DNA of 64,000 bases. It comes from Streptomyces flaveolus. GTDB lineage: Bacteria; Actinomycetota; Actinomycetes; Streptomycetales; Streptomycetaceae. Within the stretch, counting starts at the first letter, position 1, and each line of letters begins with the position of its first letter. Where the stretch lies: NCBI RefSeq assembly GCF_014648815.1, contig NZ_BMRV01000020.1, forward strand, positions 1-64,000. The letters are read 5' to 3'. The position numbers and the translations under genes are program-made. A model generated the notes under the pieces. It searched no databases and had not been told where the DNA came from. It worked only from the letters and a program-made list of their open reading frames with translations. Of the stretch, positions 50,952 through 59,659 are shown piece by piece.

Positions 50952-52621
50952 AGGAGAACCTCCGGGATGTCCAGGTGGCGGGCGCGCAGCCATTCGCCGA
51001 GCGCCTTGGCCTGCGGGTCGAAGCGGTGCCGGGCGGCGACGCCCTCGCCGAGGATCGACTCGACCACGAAGTTCAGGGCGCGCAGGTTCGCCAGCACGTG
51101 CCGCGTGACGGGCAGGTCGCGGGCCTCGGGGAGCAGCTCCCGGAACCGGTCGGTGGTCAGCTCGTGCGCGAGCCAGCGCCAGGCCTCGTCGGTGCGGGCC
51201 CACACGCCGACGTTGGCGCTGCCGCCCTTGTCGCCGCTGCGGGCCCCGGCGACAAGCCCGAGGGGCGCGCGCCTGCGGGGCCCCGGCGGCAACGGCTCCG
51301 GCACGGGCGGCTCCGGTACGGCCGTCAGTACGGCGGTGTCGGGGGCCGGTGCCACGGGGACGCGCCGGCCGTCGTGGAGGACGGCGACGTGGTCGACGCC
51401 GTCCTGTGGGACGTGGGCGGCCTCGAAGACCCCGTAGGGCGAGCCCTTGCCGGGGGGCGCCGACACATGGAAGCCGGGGTAACTGGCGAGGGCCAGTTCG
51501 ACGGCGGCCCCGCTCAGCGCCCGCCCGACGGCCTGCTGGTCGGCGTCGCGGACGACGAGCCGCAGCAGGGCGCTGGCCGTCTCCTCGGTCGGCGCGTCCG
51601 GCCGGTCGGTGCGGACCAGGTCCCAGCGGACGTCGGTGACCTTGCCGAGGGCCGGTTCCATCTGCGCCCGTACGAGGGCGGCCTTGGCCTCGACGTCGAG
51701 GCCGGTGAGCACGAAGGTGACCTCGTTGCGGAAGCCGCCGAGGCGGTTGCGTCCGACCTTGAGCGTCGGCGGCGGGGCCTCACCGCGGACGCCGTCGATC
51801 CGTACCCGGTCGGGGCCGTCCTGGGTGAGCCGTACGGTGTCCAGCCGGGCGGTGACGTCGGGCCCCGCGTACCGGGCGCCGCCCGTCTCGTACAGCAGCT
51901 GGGCGGTCACCGTGCCGGTGCCGACGAAGCCGCCGGTGCCGTCGTGCTTGGTGATGACGCAGGTGCCGTCGGCGTGCAGCTCGGCGAGCGGGAAGCCGGG
52001 GCGCCGGACGTCGCCGTCCCGGAAGAAGGCGTAGTTGCCGCCGGTCGCCTGTGTCCCGCACTCCAGCACGTGCCCGGCGACTACCGCGCCCGCGAGCCGG
52101 TCGTACTCCGTCGGCGCCCAGCCGAAGTGCGCGGCGGCGGGCCCGGTGACCAGGGCCGCGTCGGTGACCCGCCCGGTGACGACGACGTCCGCGCCCGCGC
52201 GCAGGCACGCGGCGATGCCGAAGCCGCCGAGGTAGGCGTGCGCGGCCAGCGCTCCCGGGTGGGCGGCGGTGAGGTCGTCGCCCTCGACGTGCGCGACCCG
52301 TACGGGGATGCCGAGCCGGCCGGCGAGGGCGCGTACGGCGTCGGCGAGTCCGGCGGGGTTGAGTCCGCCGGCGTTGGTGACGATGCGGACGCCCCGGTCG
52401 TGGGCGAGGCCGAGGCACTCCTCCAGTTGGCGCAGGAAGGTGCGCGCGTATCCCGCGTCGGGGTTCTTGAGCCGGTCGCGGCCGAGGATGAGCATGGTCA
52501 GCTCGGCGAGGTAGTCGCCGGTGAGGACGTCCAGGGGGCCGTCGGTGAGCATCTCGCGCATCGCGTCGAAACGGTCGCCGTAGAAGCCGGAGGCGTTGCC
52601 GATACGCAGCGGTGCCGTCAC
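50948..52621 (-). CDS. AtuA-type acyclic terpene utilisation family protein (DUF1446)
   Basis: 557 residues. The N-terminal 330 residues have the AtuA core: IGNASGFYGDRFDAMREML, TNAGGLNPAGLADAVRALA, GRVTDAALVTGPAAAHFGW, ECGTQATGGNYAFF. The C-terminal 170 residues (GLVAGARSGDKGGSANVGVW) match the AtuA-associated domain, so both are fused. The family is needed for citronellol or geraniol and sometimes leucine-type catabolism, but the chemistry is unknown. Start GTG overlaps the upstream stop. Confidence 0.9.
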   Translation of the reverse strand: MTAPLRIGNASGFYGDRFDAMREMLTDGPLDVLTGDYLAELTMLILGRDRLKNPDAGYARTFLRQLEECLGLAHDRGVRIVTNAGGLNPAGLADAVRALAGRLGIPVRVAHVEGDDLTAAHPGALAAHAYLGGFGIAACLRAGADVVVTGRVTDAALVTGPAAAHFGWAPTEYDRLAGAVVAGHVLECGTQATGGNYAFFRDGDVRRPGFPLAELHADGTCVITKHDGTGGFVGTGTVTAQLLYETGGARYAGPDVTARLDTVRLTQDGPDRVRIDGVRGEAPPPTLKVGRNRLGGFRNEVTFVLTGLDVEAKAALVRAQMEPALGKVTDVRWDLVRTDRPDAPTEETASALLRLVVRDADQQAVGRALSGAAVELALASYPGFHVSAPPGKGSPYGVFEAAHVPQDGVDHVAVLHDGRRVPVAPAPDTAVLTAVPEPPVPEPLPPGPRRRAPLGLVAGARSGDKGGSANVGVWARTDEAWRWLAHELTTDRFRELLPEARDLPVTRHVLANLRALNFVVESILGEGVAARHRFDPQAKALGEWLRARHLDIPEVLL

Positions 52622-53412
52622 CCCTCTGCCCCCTTCGGCTTCCGGCCCGCTCCCGGCGGTCCGGCGAAGGCCTGGGCGATGTCCAGCCAGCGGTCGGCGT
52701 CCCGGCCCTCGGCGTTGAGGGCGAGGTCGGCGCGGTGGGCGCGCTGGGTGACCAGGAGGCAGAAGTCGAGGGCGGGGCCGGTGACGCGCTGGGTCGCGTC
52801 CTCGGGGCCGTACGTCCACGGGCCGCCGTCCGGTCCGGTGAGCTCGACGCGGAACGGCTCGGCGGGCGGGGTGAGGCCGTGGGCCGCGTACGCGAAGTCC
52901 CGGGTGCGCACGCCGATGCGGGCGATGTGTCGCAGGCGGCCGGTGGGCGGGCGCGTCACGCCGAGCGCCTCGGCGACGTCGAGGCCGTGGGCCCAGGTCT
53001 CCATGAGCCGGGCGGTGGCCATGGAGGCGGCCGCCATGGGCGGGCCGTACCAGGGGAAACGGGCGCCGGGGGCCGACTCGCGCAGCGCGGTGTCGAGCCG
53101 CCGGCGGCCCTCGCGCCAGTACGCCAGCAGCTCGGCGGGGGCCCGGCGGGCGGTTTCCTCCGCGCCGTCGTCGACGAAGGTGCCGGGGGCGGCGAGGGCC
53201 TTCTCCACCAGCGCCTTGAAGCCGTCCTCGTCGGTGACGGCGACCAGGGCGGACCGGTCGGTCCAGGCCAGGTGGGCGATCTGGTGGGCGATGGTCCAGC
53301 CCGGGGCGGGCGTGGCGAGCGTCCACCGCTCGGGGCTCAGCGGGGCGACCAGCGCGTCGAGCTCCTCGCTCTCCTCGCGCAGGTCGTCGATCACGGGCGT
53401 CGGGTCGGACAC
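52618..53412 (-). CDS. TIGR03084-type DinB/mycothiol-associated protein, first gene of the operon
   Basis: 264 residues of the DinB/MDMPI four-helix fold: LVAPLSPERWTLATPAPGWTIAHQIAHLAW (metal His in HxxHL), RLMETWAHGLDVAEALGV and CLLVTQRAHRADLALNAEG. The conserved His residues can bind a metal and perhaps mycothiol. The GTG at 53412 follows GAGGGGAGC. It is the promoter-proximal gene of the eight-gene operon. Its exact role in this pathway is unknown. Confidence 0.86.
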   Translation of the reverse strand: MSDPTPVIDDLREESEELDALVAPLSPERWTLATPAPGWTIAHQIAHLAWTDRSALVAVTDEDGFKALVEKALAAPGTFVDDGAEETARRAPAELLAYWREGRRRLDTALRESAPGARFPWYGPPMAAASMATARLMETWAHGLDVAEALGVTRPPTGRLRHIARIGVRTRDFAYAAHGLTPPAEPFRVELTGPDGGPWTYGPEDATQRVTGPALDFCLLVTQRAHRADLALNAEGRDADRWLDIAQAFAGPPGAGRKPKGAEG

Positions 53413-53484
53413 GGGCGCTCCCCTCGGGCACGGCGGCGTGCGGCGCGGTGTGGTGTGGAGCATGGCAGCGGGGGCGTAAACAAT

Positions 53485-53496
53485 CAAGCATGCTTG
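53485..53496. promoter_or_regulatory. CAAGCATGCTTG palindrome, candidate TetR operator
   Basis: A 12-base perfect palindrome 73 bases ahead of the first gene of the minus-strand operon. It has the CAAG-N4-CTTG form seen in operators of TetR regulators of lipid catabolism (KstR2-like sites are similar with N2). The operon ends in a TetR gene, its likely partner. Confidence 0.55.
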
Positions 53497-53632
53497 CATG
53501 AATTTCAGCGGGGCCGGGGCGCGGGCGGGGTGCCGCCGGGGGCGGGGCGGGCCTGCCGGAAAACGCGCCGGCCCCCGCGCCGGTGTGAGCCGGGCGGGGG
53601 CCGGGAGCGGGATGCCGGGGAGAGCGCGGCGT

Positions 53633-54634
53633 CTACTGGCCGTCGGCTCCTGGGCCCGGGAGCTGCCGCTCGGCGCGGCTTCGCCGGCCCACCTGGGTCC
53701 GGACCGCGCCCATGCTGGCCGCGACCACCAGGGCGATGGCGGCGGACTGGGTGGCGGACAGGGCCTGGTCGAGGATGAGGAAGCCGGCCGCCGCGGCGAT
53801 GGCGGGCTCCAGGCTCATGAGGATGGCGAAGGTCGGCGCGGGCAGGCGCCTCAGCGCGAGCAGTTCGAGCGTGTACGGCAGGACGGAGGAGAGCAGGGCC
53901 ACCCCGGCGCCCAGCGCGAGCGTCACGGGGTCGATCAGCTCGGCCCCCGACTCGGCGATGCCCAGCGGCAGGAACAGCACCGCGCCGACCGCCATGGCGA
54001 GGGCCAGCCCGTCGGCCTGCGGGAAGCGGCGGCCGGTGCGCGCGCTGAAGACGATGTACGCGGCCCACATCACGCCCGCCCCGAGCGCGAAGGCGGCACC
54101 GGCCGGGTCGAGGCTGTCGAAGCCGCCGCCGCTGAGCAGGAAGACGCCGGCCAGGGCGAGCGCGGCCCACACCAGGTTGACCGCGCGGCGGGAGGCGAAG
54201 ACCGACAGGGCGAGCGGGCCGAGCACCTCCAGGGTGACGGCGGGGCCGAGCGGGATGCGGTCGACGGCCTGGTAGAAGAGGCCGTTCATGCCGGCCATGG
54301 CGATGCCGAAGACGACGACCGTGCCCCAGTCGGCCCGGGAGTGGCCGCGCAGCCGGGGACGGCAGACCAGGAGCAGGACGACGGCGGCCACGACCAGCCG
54401 CAGGGTCACCACGCCGAGGGCGCCGGCCCGGGGCATCAGGCTCACCGCCAGCGCGGCGCCGAACTGCACGGAGATCCCCCCGGCGAGGACCAGTCCGACC
54501 GGGCCGAGGGACCCCCAGCGACCGGTCGGGGCACCACCCGGCGCGGGCGCGTGGCCGACGGCCTGCGCTGCCTCGGGGCCCGCCGTGGAGGCGGCCGGGG
54601 AGGGGGTGCCGGGGGTGGCGCTGGAGGTGCTCAC
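53633..54634 (-). CDS. EamA/DMT-family exporter (RhtA-like)
   Basis: 333 residues. Ten membrane helices in two EamA repeats (about 45-180 and 195-310), e.g. GLVLAGGISVQFGAALAV and AAYIVFSARTGRRF, with a disordered Ser/Thr/Pro N-terminal tail. Homologues export threonine or homoserine and related metabolites. The start GTG at 54634 has GGAGCCCTC upstream. It is isolated between the operon and a divergent Nudix gene. Confidence 0.87.
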   Translation of the reverse strand: MSTSSATPGTPSPAASTAGPEAAQAVGHAPAPGGAPTGRWGSLGPVGLVLAGGISVQFGAALAVSLMPRAGALGVVTLRLVVAAVVLLLVCRPRLRGHSRADWGTVVVFGIAMAGMNGLFYQAVDRIPLGPAVTLEVLGPLALSVFASRRAVNLVWAALALAGVFLLSGGGFDSLDPAGAAFALGAGVMWAAYIVFSARTGRRFPQADGLALAMAVGAVLFLPLGIAESGAELIDPVTLALGAGVALLSSVLPYTLELLALRRLPAPTFAILMSLEPAIAAAAGFLILDQALSATQSAAIALVVAASMGAVRTQVGRRSRAERQLPGPGADGQ

Positions 54635-54830
54635 GAGGGCTCCGGGACGGTCTGCGGGTCGATTTCGTTCATCGTGCTGTACGGCACAGTCCAGGGTAAT
54701 GGACTCAGTCAGGCGCATAGCCCTGTCATGCAACTGTCGGGGGCGGGGTGTGCGGCTGTCAACGGACGTCCGTCCGGCGGGCGGGACCTCGCCGGACGGG
54801 TCCGCCCGCCGAGGAGGTAGCGTCCGCGGC

Positions 54831-55283
54831 GTGAGACGACTCCTTGCCCGCCTCTGGCGCCTGCTGCGCCCGCTGCAGAGCCGCATCATGTGGTTCCTCA
54901 ACGCCAAGTTCGTCGTCGGCGTGACCAGTGTCGTGCGCGACGACGAGGGGCGGGTGCTGATGCTGAGGCACCGGATGTGGCCGCCTGGCCGCCAGTGGGG
55001 TCTGCCGAGCGGCTTCGCGCGCAAGGGCGAGGACTTCCGGGCGACCGTGGTGCGCGAGGTCGCGGAGGAGACCGGCCTGGAGGTGGAGGTGGGCCGGCTG
55101 GTCATGCTGACCAGCGGCCTGCGCACCCGCATGGAGGTGGCGTACGAGGCCCGGCTGCTGGGCGGCGAGCTGCGCCTCGACCCGTTCGAGATCCTGGAGG
55201 CCCGCTGGTGCCGCCCGGACGGCCTCCCCGAGGGCATCCAGCCGGTGTGCGGCCCGCTGGTGCGGGGCGAGACGGTTCCCTGA
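54831..55283 (+). CDS. Nudix hydrolase
   Basis: 150 residues. The Nudix box matches GX5EX7REUXEEXGU as GFARKGE ... REVAEETG; all metal-binding Glu are present. An N-terminal basic, partly hydrophobic stretch (MRRLLARLWRLLRPLQSRIMWFL) precedes the domain and may tether it to the membrane, which is unusual for the family. The GTG at 54831 has GAGGAGG 13 bases upstream, a rather long spacing. The substrate (nucleoside diphosphate derivative) is unknown. Confidence 0.82.
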   Translation: MRRLLARLWRLLRPLQSRIMWFLNAKFVVGVTSVVRDDEGRVLMLRHRMWPPGRQWGLPSGFARKGEDFRATVVREVAEETGLEVEVGRLVMLTSGLRTRMEVAYEARLLGGELRLDPFEILEARWCRPDGLPEGIQPVCGPLVRGETVP

Positions 55284-55410
55284 GCCGCCCCTGGTGCCGA
55301 AAGCGCCGGTCGCCCGGCCAGAAGCCCCTGTCCACCCGTGGAGTGCCGCTTCGTCAAGTCACCGGCCCGTCCCACGGCACCCTGCAACGCCCGAGTTCGG
55401 AGTCCTGACC

Positions 55411-56025
55411 GTGCTGTTCGACGTCACCCGCGGCGAACTCGCCGACATCTTCGGCGAGGACCGGCTCGCCACCCTGCCCGCCACCGCCTTCCCGCCCCTC
55501 GCCGCGGAGACCGAGGGCGCCCGCCTCCTGCAGACCGTCGGCGTCCCCACCGGGACGCTCTCGCTGCGTGAGCCCGACGGGGAGTCCGGCCGGCTGCCCC
55601 TCGTCCGGGACGTCGTCGACGCCGAGGACTTCGAGGGCGCCTCGCACGACGCGGGCGACTGGCCCGTCATCGCCTGGCTCCTCAACGCCCATCTCGCACT
55701 GGATCCCGGCAGCGGCAAGGTGTACGCCTTCGATCCCGACGAGGAGAGCGTGCGGGAACTCCACACGGACGCCTCCTCCCTCGTCCGGGTCACCGTGCGG
55801 TTCCAGCGCCTGCTGGACGGGTTCACCTTCGGCGACGAGGGTGACGAGGAAGCCGGCTTCGAGCGCCTGGAGCGCGAGGTCGAGCGCGTCCGCCGGGAGA
55901 CGGACGGGCTCGACCCGCTCCCCTTCCAGGACGACGGGACGGTCTGGTCGGTGGTCGGCGAGGAGATCGCCATGGGTCAGCGTTTCCGGGGCGACAGCCC
56001 GGGAGCCCGCTCGCTCTACGGGTGA
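55411..56025 (+). CDS. SUKH-4-type (SMI1/KNR4) immunity-like protein
   Basis: 204 residues with a SUKH-fold pattern: FDVTRGELADIFGEDRLATLPATAF, HDAGDWPVIAWLLNAHLALDP, GKVYAFDPDEESVRELHTDASSLV. Acidic helices occupy the C-terminal part. SUKH proteins usually neutralise polymorphic toxins, but no toxin gene is beside it, so it may be an orphan immunity or an unrelated host factor. GTG at 55411 has CGGAG eight bases ahead. Confidence 0.72.
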   Translation: MLFDVTRGELADIFGEDRLATLPATAFPPLAAETEGARLLQTVGVPTGTLSLREPDGESGRLPLVRDVVDAEDFEGASHDAGDWPVIAWLLNAHLALDPGSGKVYAFDPDEESVRELHTDASSLVRVTVRFQRLLDGFTFGDEGDEEAGFERLEREVERVRRETDGLDPLPFQDDGTVWSVVGEEIAMGQRFRGDSPGARSLYG

Positions 56026-56062
56026 CCGCCGGGCACCCGCCCGCCCGACCGGGCACCGCCGG

Positions 56063-56632
56063 TCAGCCCATGCTCTTCGCGCCGTCCAGGGTCTCGCGGA
56101 TGATGTCGGCGTGGCCGGCGTGCTGAGCGGTCTCGGCGATGATGTGCATCAGCACCCGGCGCGCCGACCAGTGCGTGTCCTCGAACCACGGGGCCTTCGG
56201 CAACGGCTGCACGGCCCCCAGGTCGGGCAAGGTGGCGACCAGGTCGTCGGTCCGGCGGGCCACCTCGGCGTAGTCGGCCAGTACACCGGCCAGCGTCTCA
56301 CCGGGCAGCATCCGGAACTCGTCGGCCCGCCGGGCCCAGTCGGCCTCGGTCAAGGCCGTGAAGTCCCCCATCGCCGACGGGCCTTCCAGAAGGAAGTCGC
56401 CCCAGCTCCGCTCGACCGAGGTCACGTGCTTGATCAGGCCGCCCAGACAGAGCTCGCTCGCGGTGGGCCGCAGCCCGGCCTGCTCGTCGGTGAGGTCGCG
56501 GGTGGTGAAGCGCAGGAAGTGCCGGTGCTTGGCCAGCATCGCCAGCAGGTCGGCACGCTCGTCGGTGACGGCCGGGGCCTCGGTCGCGTCGTGGGTGGTC
56601 AGGTCTCGGGTGGTCGTCTCGTCGAAGGTCAC
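56063..56632 (-). CDS. DinB-family protein
   Basis: 189 residues with the DinB/YfiT four-helix pattern: RHFLRFTTRDLTDEQAGLRP, LGGLIKHVTSVERSWGDF, and ARRVLMHIIAETAQHAGHAD; His residues in these helices fit the metal triad. Relatives depend on mycothiol or bacillithiol. A GTG at 56632 is preceded by ACGGAGACC; longer frames begin at MVHSVV. It is convergent with the SUKH-like gene. Confidence 0.85.
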   Translation of the reverse strand: MTFDETTTRDLTTHDATEAPAVTDERADLLAMLAKHRHFLRFTTRDLTDEQAGLRPTASELCLGGLIKHVTSVERSWGDFLLEGPSAMGDFTALTEADWARRADEFRMLPGETLAGVLADYAEVARRTDDLVATLPDLGAVQPLPKAPWFEDTHWSARRVLMHIIAETAQHAGHADIIRETLDGAKSMG

Positions 56633-56678
56633 GTCGGTCTCCGTCGTCCAGTGTTCGTTCCGTCGGTCGAGAACCACG

Positions 56679-57260
56679 CTATGAACCATCGAGGTCAGAT
56701 CTCGTCCTAGATGGAGCATCGCAGAGCACGGAGCCCAACAGACTCCGCACGGCCTGATGGGCGACCCCTCCGCCGCCCATCAGCAGCCCCAGCCCCTCCG
56801 TGTCGTCGAAGGCGTCCCCGGACAGCCGGGTGACACCCTCGGTGGACGGCCCGTCGGCGGCGCAGCAGGTGCGCGACGCCGTCGGCCGTGTCGCCGCCGG
56901 GCGCGGTCACCACGAGGTCGGCACGTCCGTCGCCGTCGAACGACCGAGCGCCCATACCGCTGAGCCCGTCCGGGCCGCCCGCCAGGAACATCACCTGCTC
57001 CGGGCCGGGCTTGCCGCACACGTCCCAGCGGGGAGCACCGGCCACCACGTCCGTGTATCCGTCGCCGTCGACGTCCCGGTGCCCAGGGTGACGAAGACGG
57101 TGTCCTCGTCCTGGGGTGCCTCGCCGGGCACGCCGGGCGTGTCGCGGTCGACGGTCGTCGTGCGCTTCCCTGGCCCGGCCTCCGACCCGTACCCCACCGT
57201 CACCGAGCTGCGGCTCACGTCACCGCCGCGGCGCCTCCGCTTGATCACCCGAACCGTCCA
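56679..57260 (-). pseudogene. Decayed FG-GAP (integrin-like beta-propeller) gene fragment
   Basis: Three frames in succession carry pieces of one protein: PQDEDTVFVTLG, then RDVDGDGYTDVVAGAPRWD and FDGDGRADLVVTAPGGD, then VTRLSGDAFDDTEGLGLLMG and HQAVRSLLG. Each is a normal FG-GAP segment (DxDGDGxxDxxxG). Frameshifts lie near 57080 and 56880, and there is no start or signal peptide, so the gene is broken. It probably once encoded a secreted propeller protein. Confidence 0.75.
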
Positions 57261-57367
57261 TACGGACGAACACGTGCCGCGCGCCCGTCGCGGTTCCGGT
57301 TCCCGCCCCCCGGGGGGCTTCGCGCAGCCGACCGCTACGCCACTGCTCCGCACGCCAGCAGCTCGGC

Positions 57368-57550
57368 GTGGGCGCCGAACTACTCGGCCATCCCCGAGTC
57401 CTCCCGAATGCCCCGCACGGCGAGATCCGCTTCCTGGCCGAGCGTCTGTCGGAGGCCCTCGCCGACGCCCTGCGAGTGGCGGAGAGCCGGGGACGGAGGC
57501 TGGAGGGCTCGAGCCGGCCCGGCGGTGGCGGCCCGCCCCGTGCGGTTCCT
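57368..57550 (+). other. Coding-like fragment, origin unknown
   Basis: A frame at 57368-57510 reads GEIRFLAERLSEALADALRV, a helical stretch with good codon use but no clear start, stop at 57656 and no family. It may be a remnant of another decayed gene. The region 56633-57549 otherwise has only the FG-GAP pseudogene. Confidence 0.2.
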
Positions 57551-58320
57551 CAGGCCCCTCCCCCGCGGCCGTCCCTCGGGCCGAAGGTCTGCAGGGCCTC
57601 CGTGTCCGTGCCCCTCGCCCACAGGTACTCGTCGGCCCATGCGGCGATGTCGGGGTAGGTGCACTCGGTGACGAGCCGGGTCACCGCCGTCGGTACGTCG
57701 TACGGGGTGACCCGCAGGTCGGTGCCTGGGCCGAGGAGGCACCAGTGGGCGCCGGCGCGGCCGTAGGGCATGCCGACGCTGCCCGGGTTGACCACCAGGC
57801 GGCCGTGGGACAGCCGGACGTAGGGCATGTGGGTGTGGCCGCACACCACCGTGCGGACGTCGTCGGGCAGGCCGGCGAACACCTCCGTCCACCGGTCGCG
57901 GCGCGAGTCGACCAGCACCACCTCCTCGTCGTCCCGGGGCGTGGCGTGGCAGAACAGCACCCTGCCGTGACCGCGCACGCCGAGGGTCAGCGAGGTGGGC
58001 AGGTCCGCGAGGAACTGCACCTGCTCGTCGGTGAGGCACTCCGCCGCGTAGGGCCCGATCGGGTCGGGGATCGTGGCGCGCTCGCCCCTGCGGTACTCGA
58101 CGAGTTCGCGGTCGGCGTTGCCGCCGATCCACAGCACCCTCTCGCCCAGGCCGCGCAGCAGCTCGACCACCTCGCGCGGCTGTGGACCCGCAGTGATGTC
58201 GCCGGTCAGCACGATCCGTTCGGCGGCGGCCACCTCCGGTTCGGCGAGCACGGTCTCCAGCGCGGGCAGCACCCCGTGGATGTCGGAAAGGACGGCCACC
58301 CGTCCCAGTTCGTACGCCAC
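57550..58320 (-). CDS. Calcineurin-like metallophosphoesterase
   Basis: 256 residues. All blocks are present: SDIHG, GDITAGP, GGNAD, CHATPRDD and GHTHMP. The layout fits small cytosolic YfcE/ApaH-like phosphodiesterases or protein phosphatases. GGAGAGGGTGA precedes the GTG at 58320. It is divergent from the lipase-like gene. The substrate is unknown. Confidence 0.9.
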   Translation of the reverse strand: MAYELGRVAVLSDIHGVLPALETVLAEPEVAAAERIVLTGDITAGPQPREVVELLRGLGERVLWIGGNADRELVEYRRGERATIPDPIGPYAAECLTDEQVQFLADLPTSLTLGVRGHGRVLFCHATPRDDEEVVLVDSRRDRWTEVFAGLPDDVRTVVCGHTHMPYVRLSHGRLVVNPGSVGMPYGRAGAHWCLLGPGTDLRVTPYDVPTAVTRLVTECTYPDIAAWADEYLWARGTDTEALQTFGPRDGRGGGA

Positions 58321-58455
58321 TCACCCTCTCCTTCCGCGCGGCCCGGTCCGGCACCACGGTCGGACACCGGGCCCCGGGGTCGTCCCGCGGACCTACGGCC
58401 AAGTACCGCCCTGGGCCGACGCGCCGGGCGCTCGACCGGACCTAACTTCGCCTGC

Positions 58456-59640
58456 ATGAACCGTAGATCACGCAGCGTCGTCATGGCCGCGCTGCTCACC
58501 TGCGCCCTGTCTGTCCCGCTGCTGGGCGCCGCGCCCACCGCATCGGCAGCCCGACCCCGGGCGGTCGGGGCCCTGTCCGCCACCGCGGAGCTGGAGCTGC
58601 CCGCGCTCACCGGTCCCCACCCGGTGGGCCGCCGCACCCTGCACCTCGTCGACCGGAGCCGTACGGATCCCTGGGTACCGGCGGCGGGACACCGGGAGTT
58701 GATGGTGTCCGTGTCCTATCCGGCCCGCTCGGCCGGCGGGTCGCCCGCGGCCTACATGACCACCGAGGAGGCGCGGCTCCTGCTGGAGACCAGAGGGCTC
58801 GGCGGGGTCGTGCCGCCCGAGACGGTCGCCGGGACGCGTACGCAGGCCCGGGTCTCCGCTCCCCCGGCGCCGGGCCGCTTCCCCCTGGTGCTGCTGTCCC
58901 CCGGCTTCGGGATGCCGCGCACCACGCTCACCTCGCTCGCCGACGACCTGGCCAGTCGCGGCTACGTCGTCGCCGCCGTGGACCACGCGTACGAATCCGT
59001 CGGCACGGAGTTCCCCGGCGGCCGGATACCGCCCTGCGTGGCGTGCGACGAGGTCGGTCCGGGGCCGGAGCAGGCGGCGGTCGTCCGCGGGCGCGCCGCC
59101 GACCTGTCTTTCGTGATCGATGAACTGACGGGACGTCGGGGTCCGGGTGCCGCCCTCTCCCGCGTCATCGACTCGCGACGGATCGGGGTCGCCGGGCACT
59201 CGATCGGAGGAGCGGCCGCCGCCGCTGCCATGGCGGCCGACCGGCGGGTGCGGGCGGGTGCCGACCTGGACGGTGACTTCTTCGTCCAGGCCCCCGGGGC
59301 GGGGCTCGGCGGGCGGCCGATCCTGATGATCGGCGCGGAGGCCACTCATCGTCCCGACAGCACCGGCACCGACTGGCCCGAGGCCTGGAACCGGCTGCAC
59401 GGCTGGAAACGCTGGCTGACCTTCGACGGCGCCGGGCACTTCTCCTTCACCGACTTCCCCTGGCTGGGGGATCAGCTCGGACTACCGGACCTGGCGGTGC
59501 CGCTCTCGGGCGAACGCGGCTGATCCCTCACCCGCGACTACGTCGCCGCCTTCTTCGACCTCCACCTGGGCGGCGTCCCCCGGCCCTTGCTCGACGGCCC
59601 CACGCCCTCCCACCCGGAGGTCGAGTTCCACCAGCCGTAG
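58456..59640 (+). pseudogene. Secreted PAF-acetylhydrolase/lipase-like gene with in-frame TGA
   Basis: From the ATG at 58456 a frame runs to TGA at 59521 (355 residues) and continues open for 39 more codons to TAG at 59638. Residues 1-31 are a signal peptide ending ASA. The enzyme core has the nucleophile elbow GHSIGG, DHAYESVGTEFPGG and GHFSFTDFPW. The post-stop part YVAAFFDLHLGG and HPEVEFHQP is typical of this family's C-terminal end. So the gene is probably truncated by one nonsense change; readthrough is possible but not shown. Confidence 0.75.
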
Positions 59641-59659
59641 GGCCCCGTGATCCCGGCCG

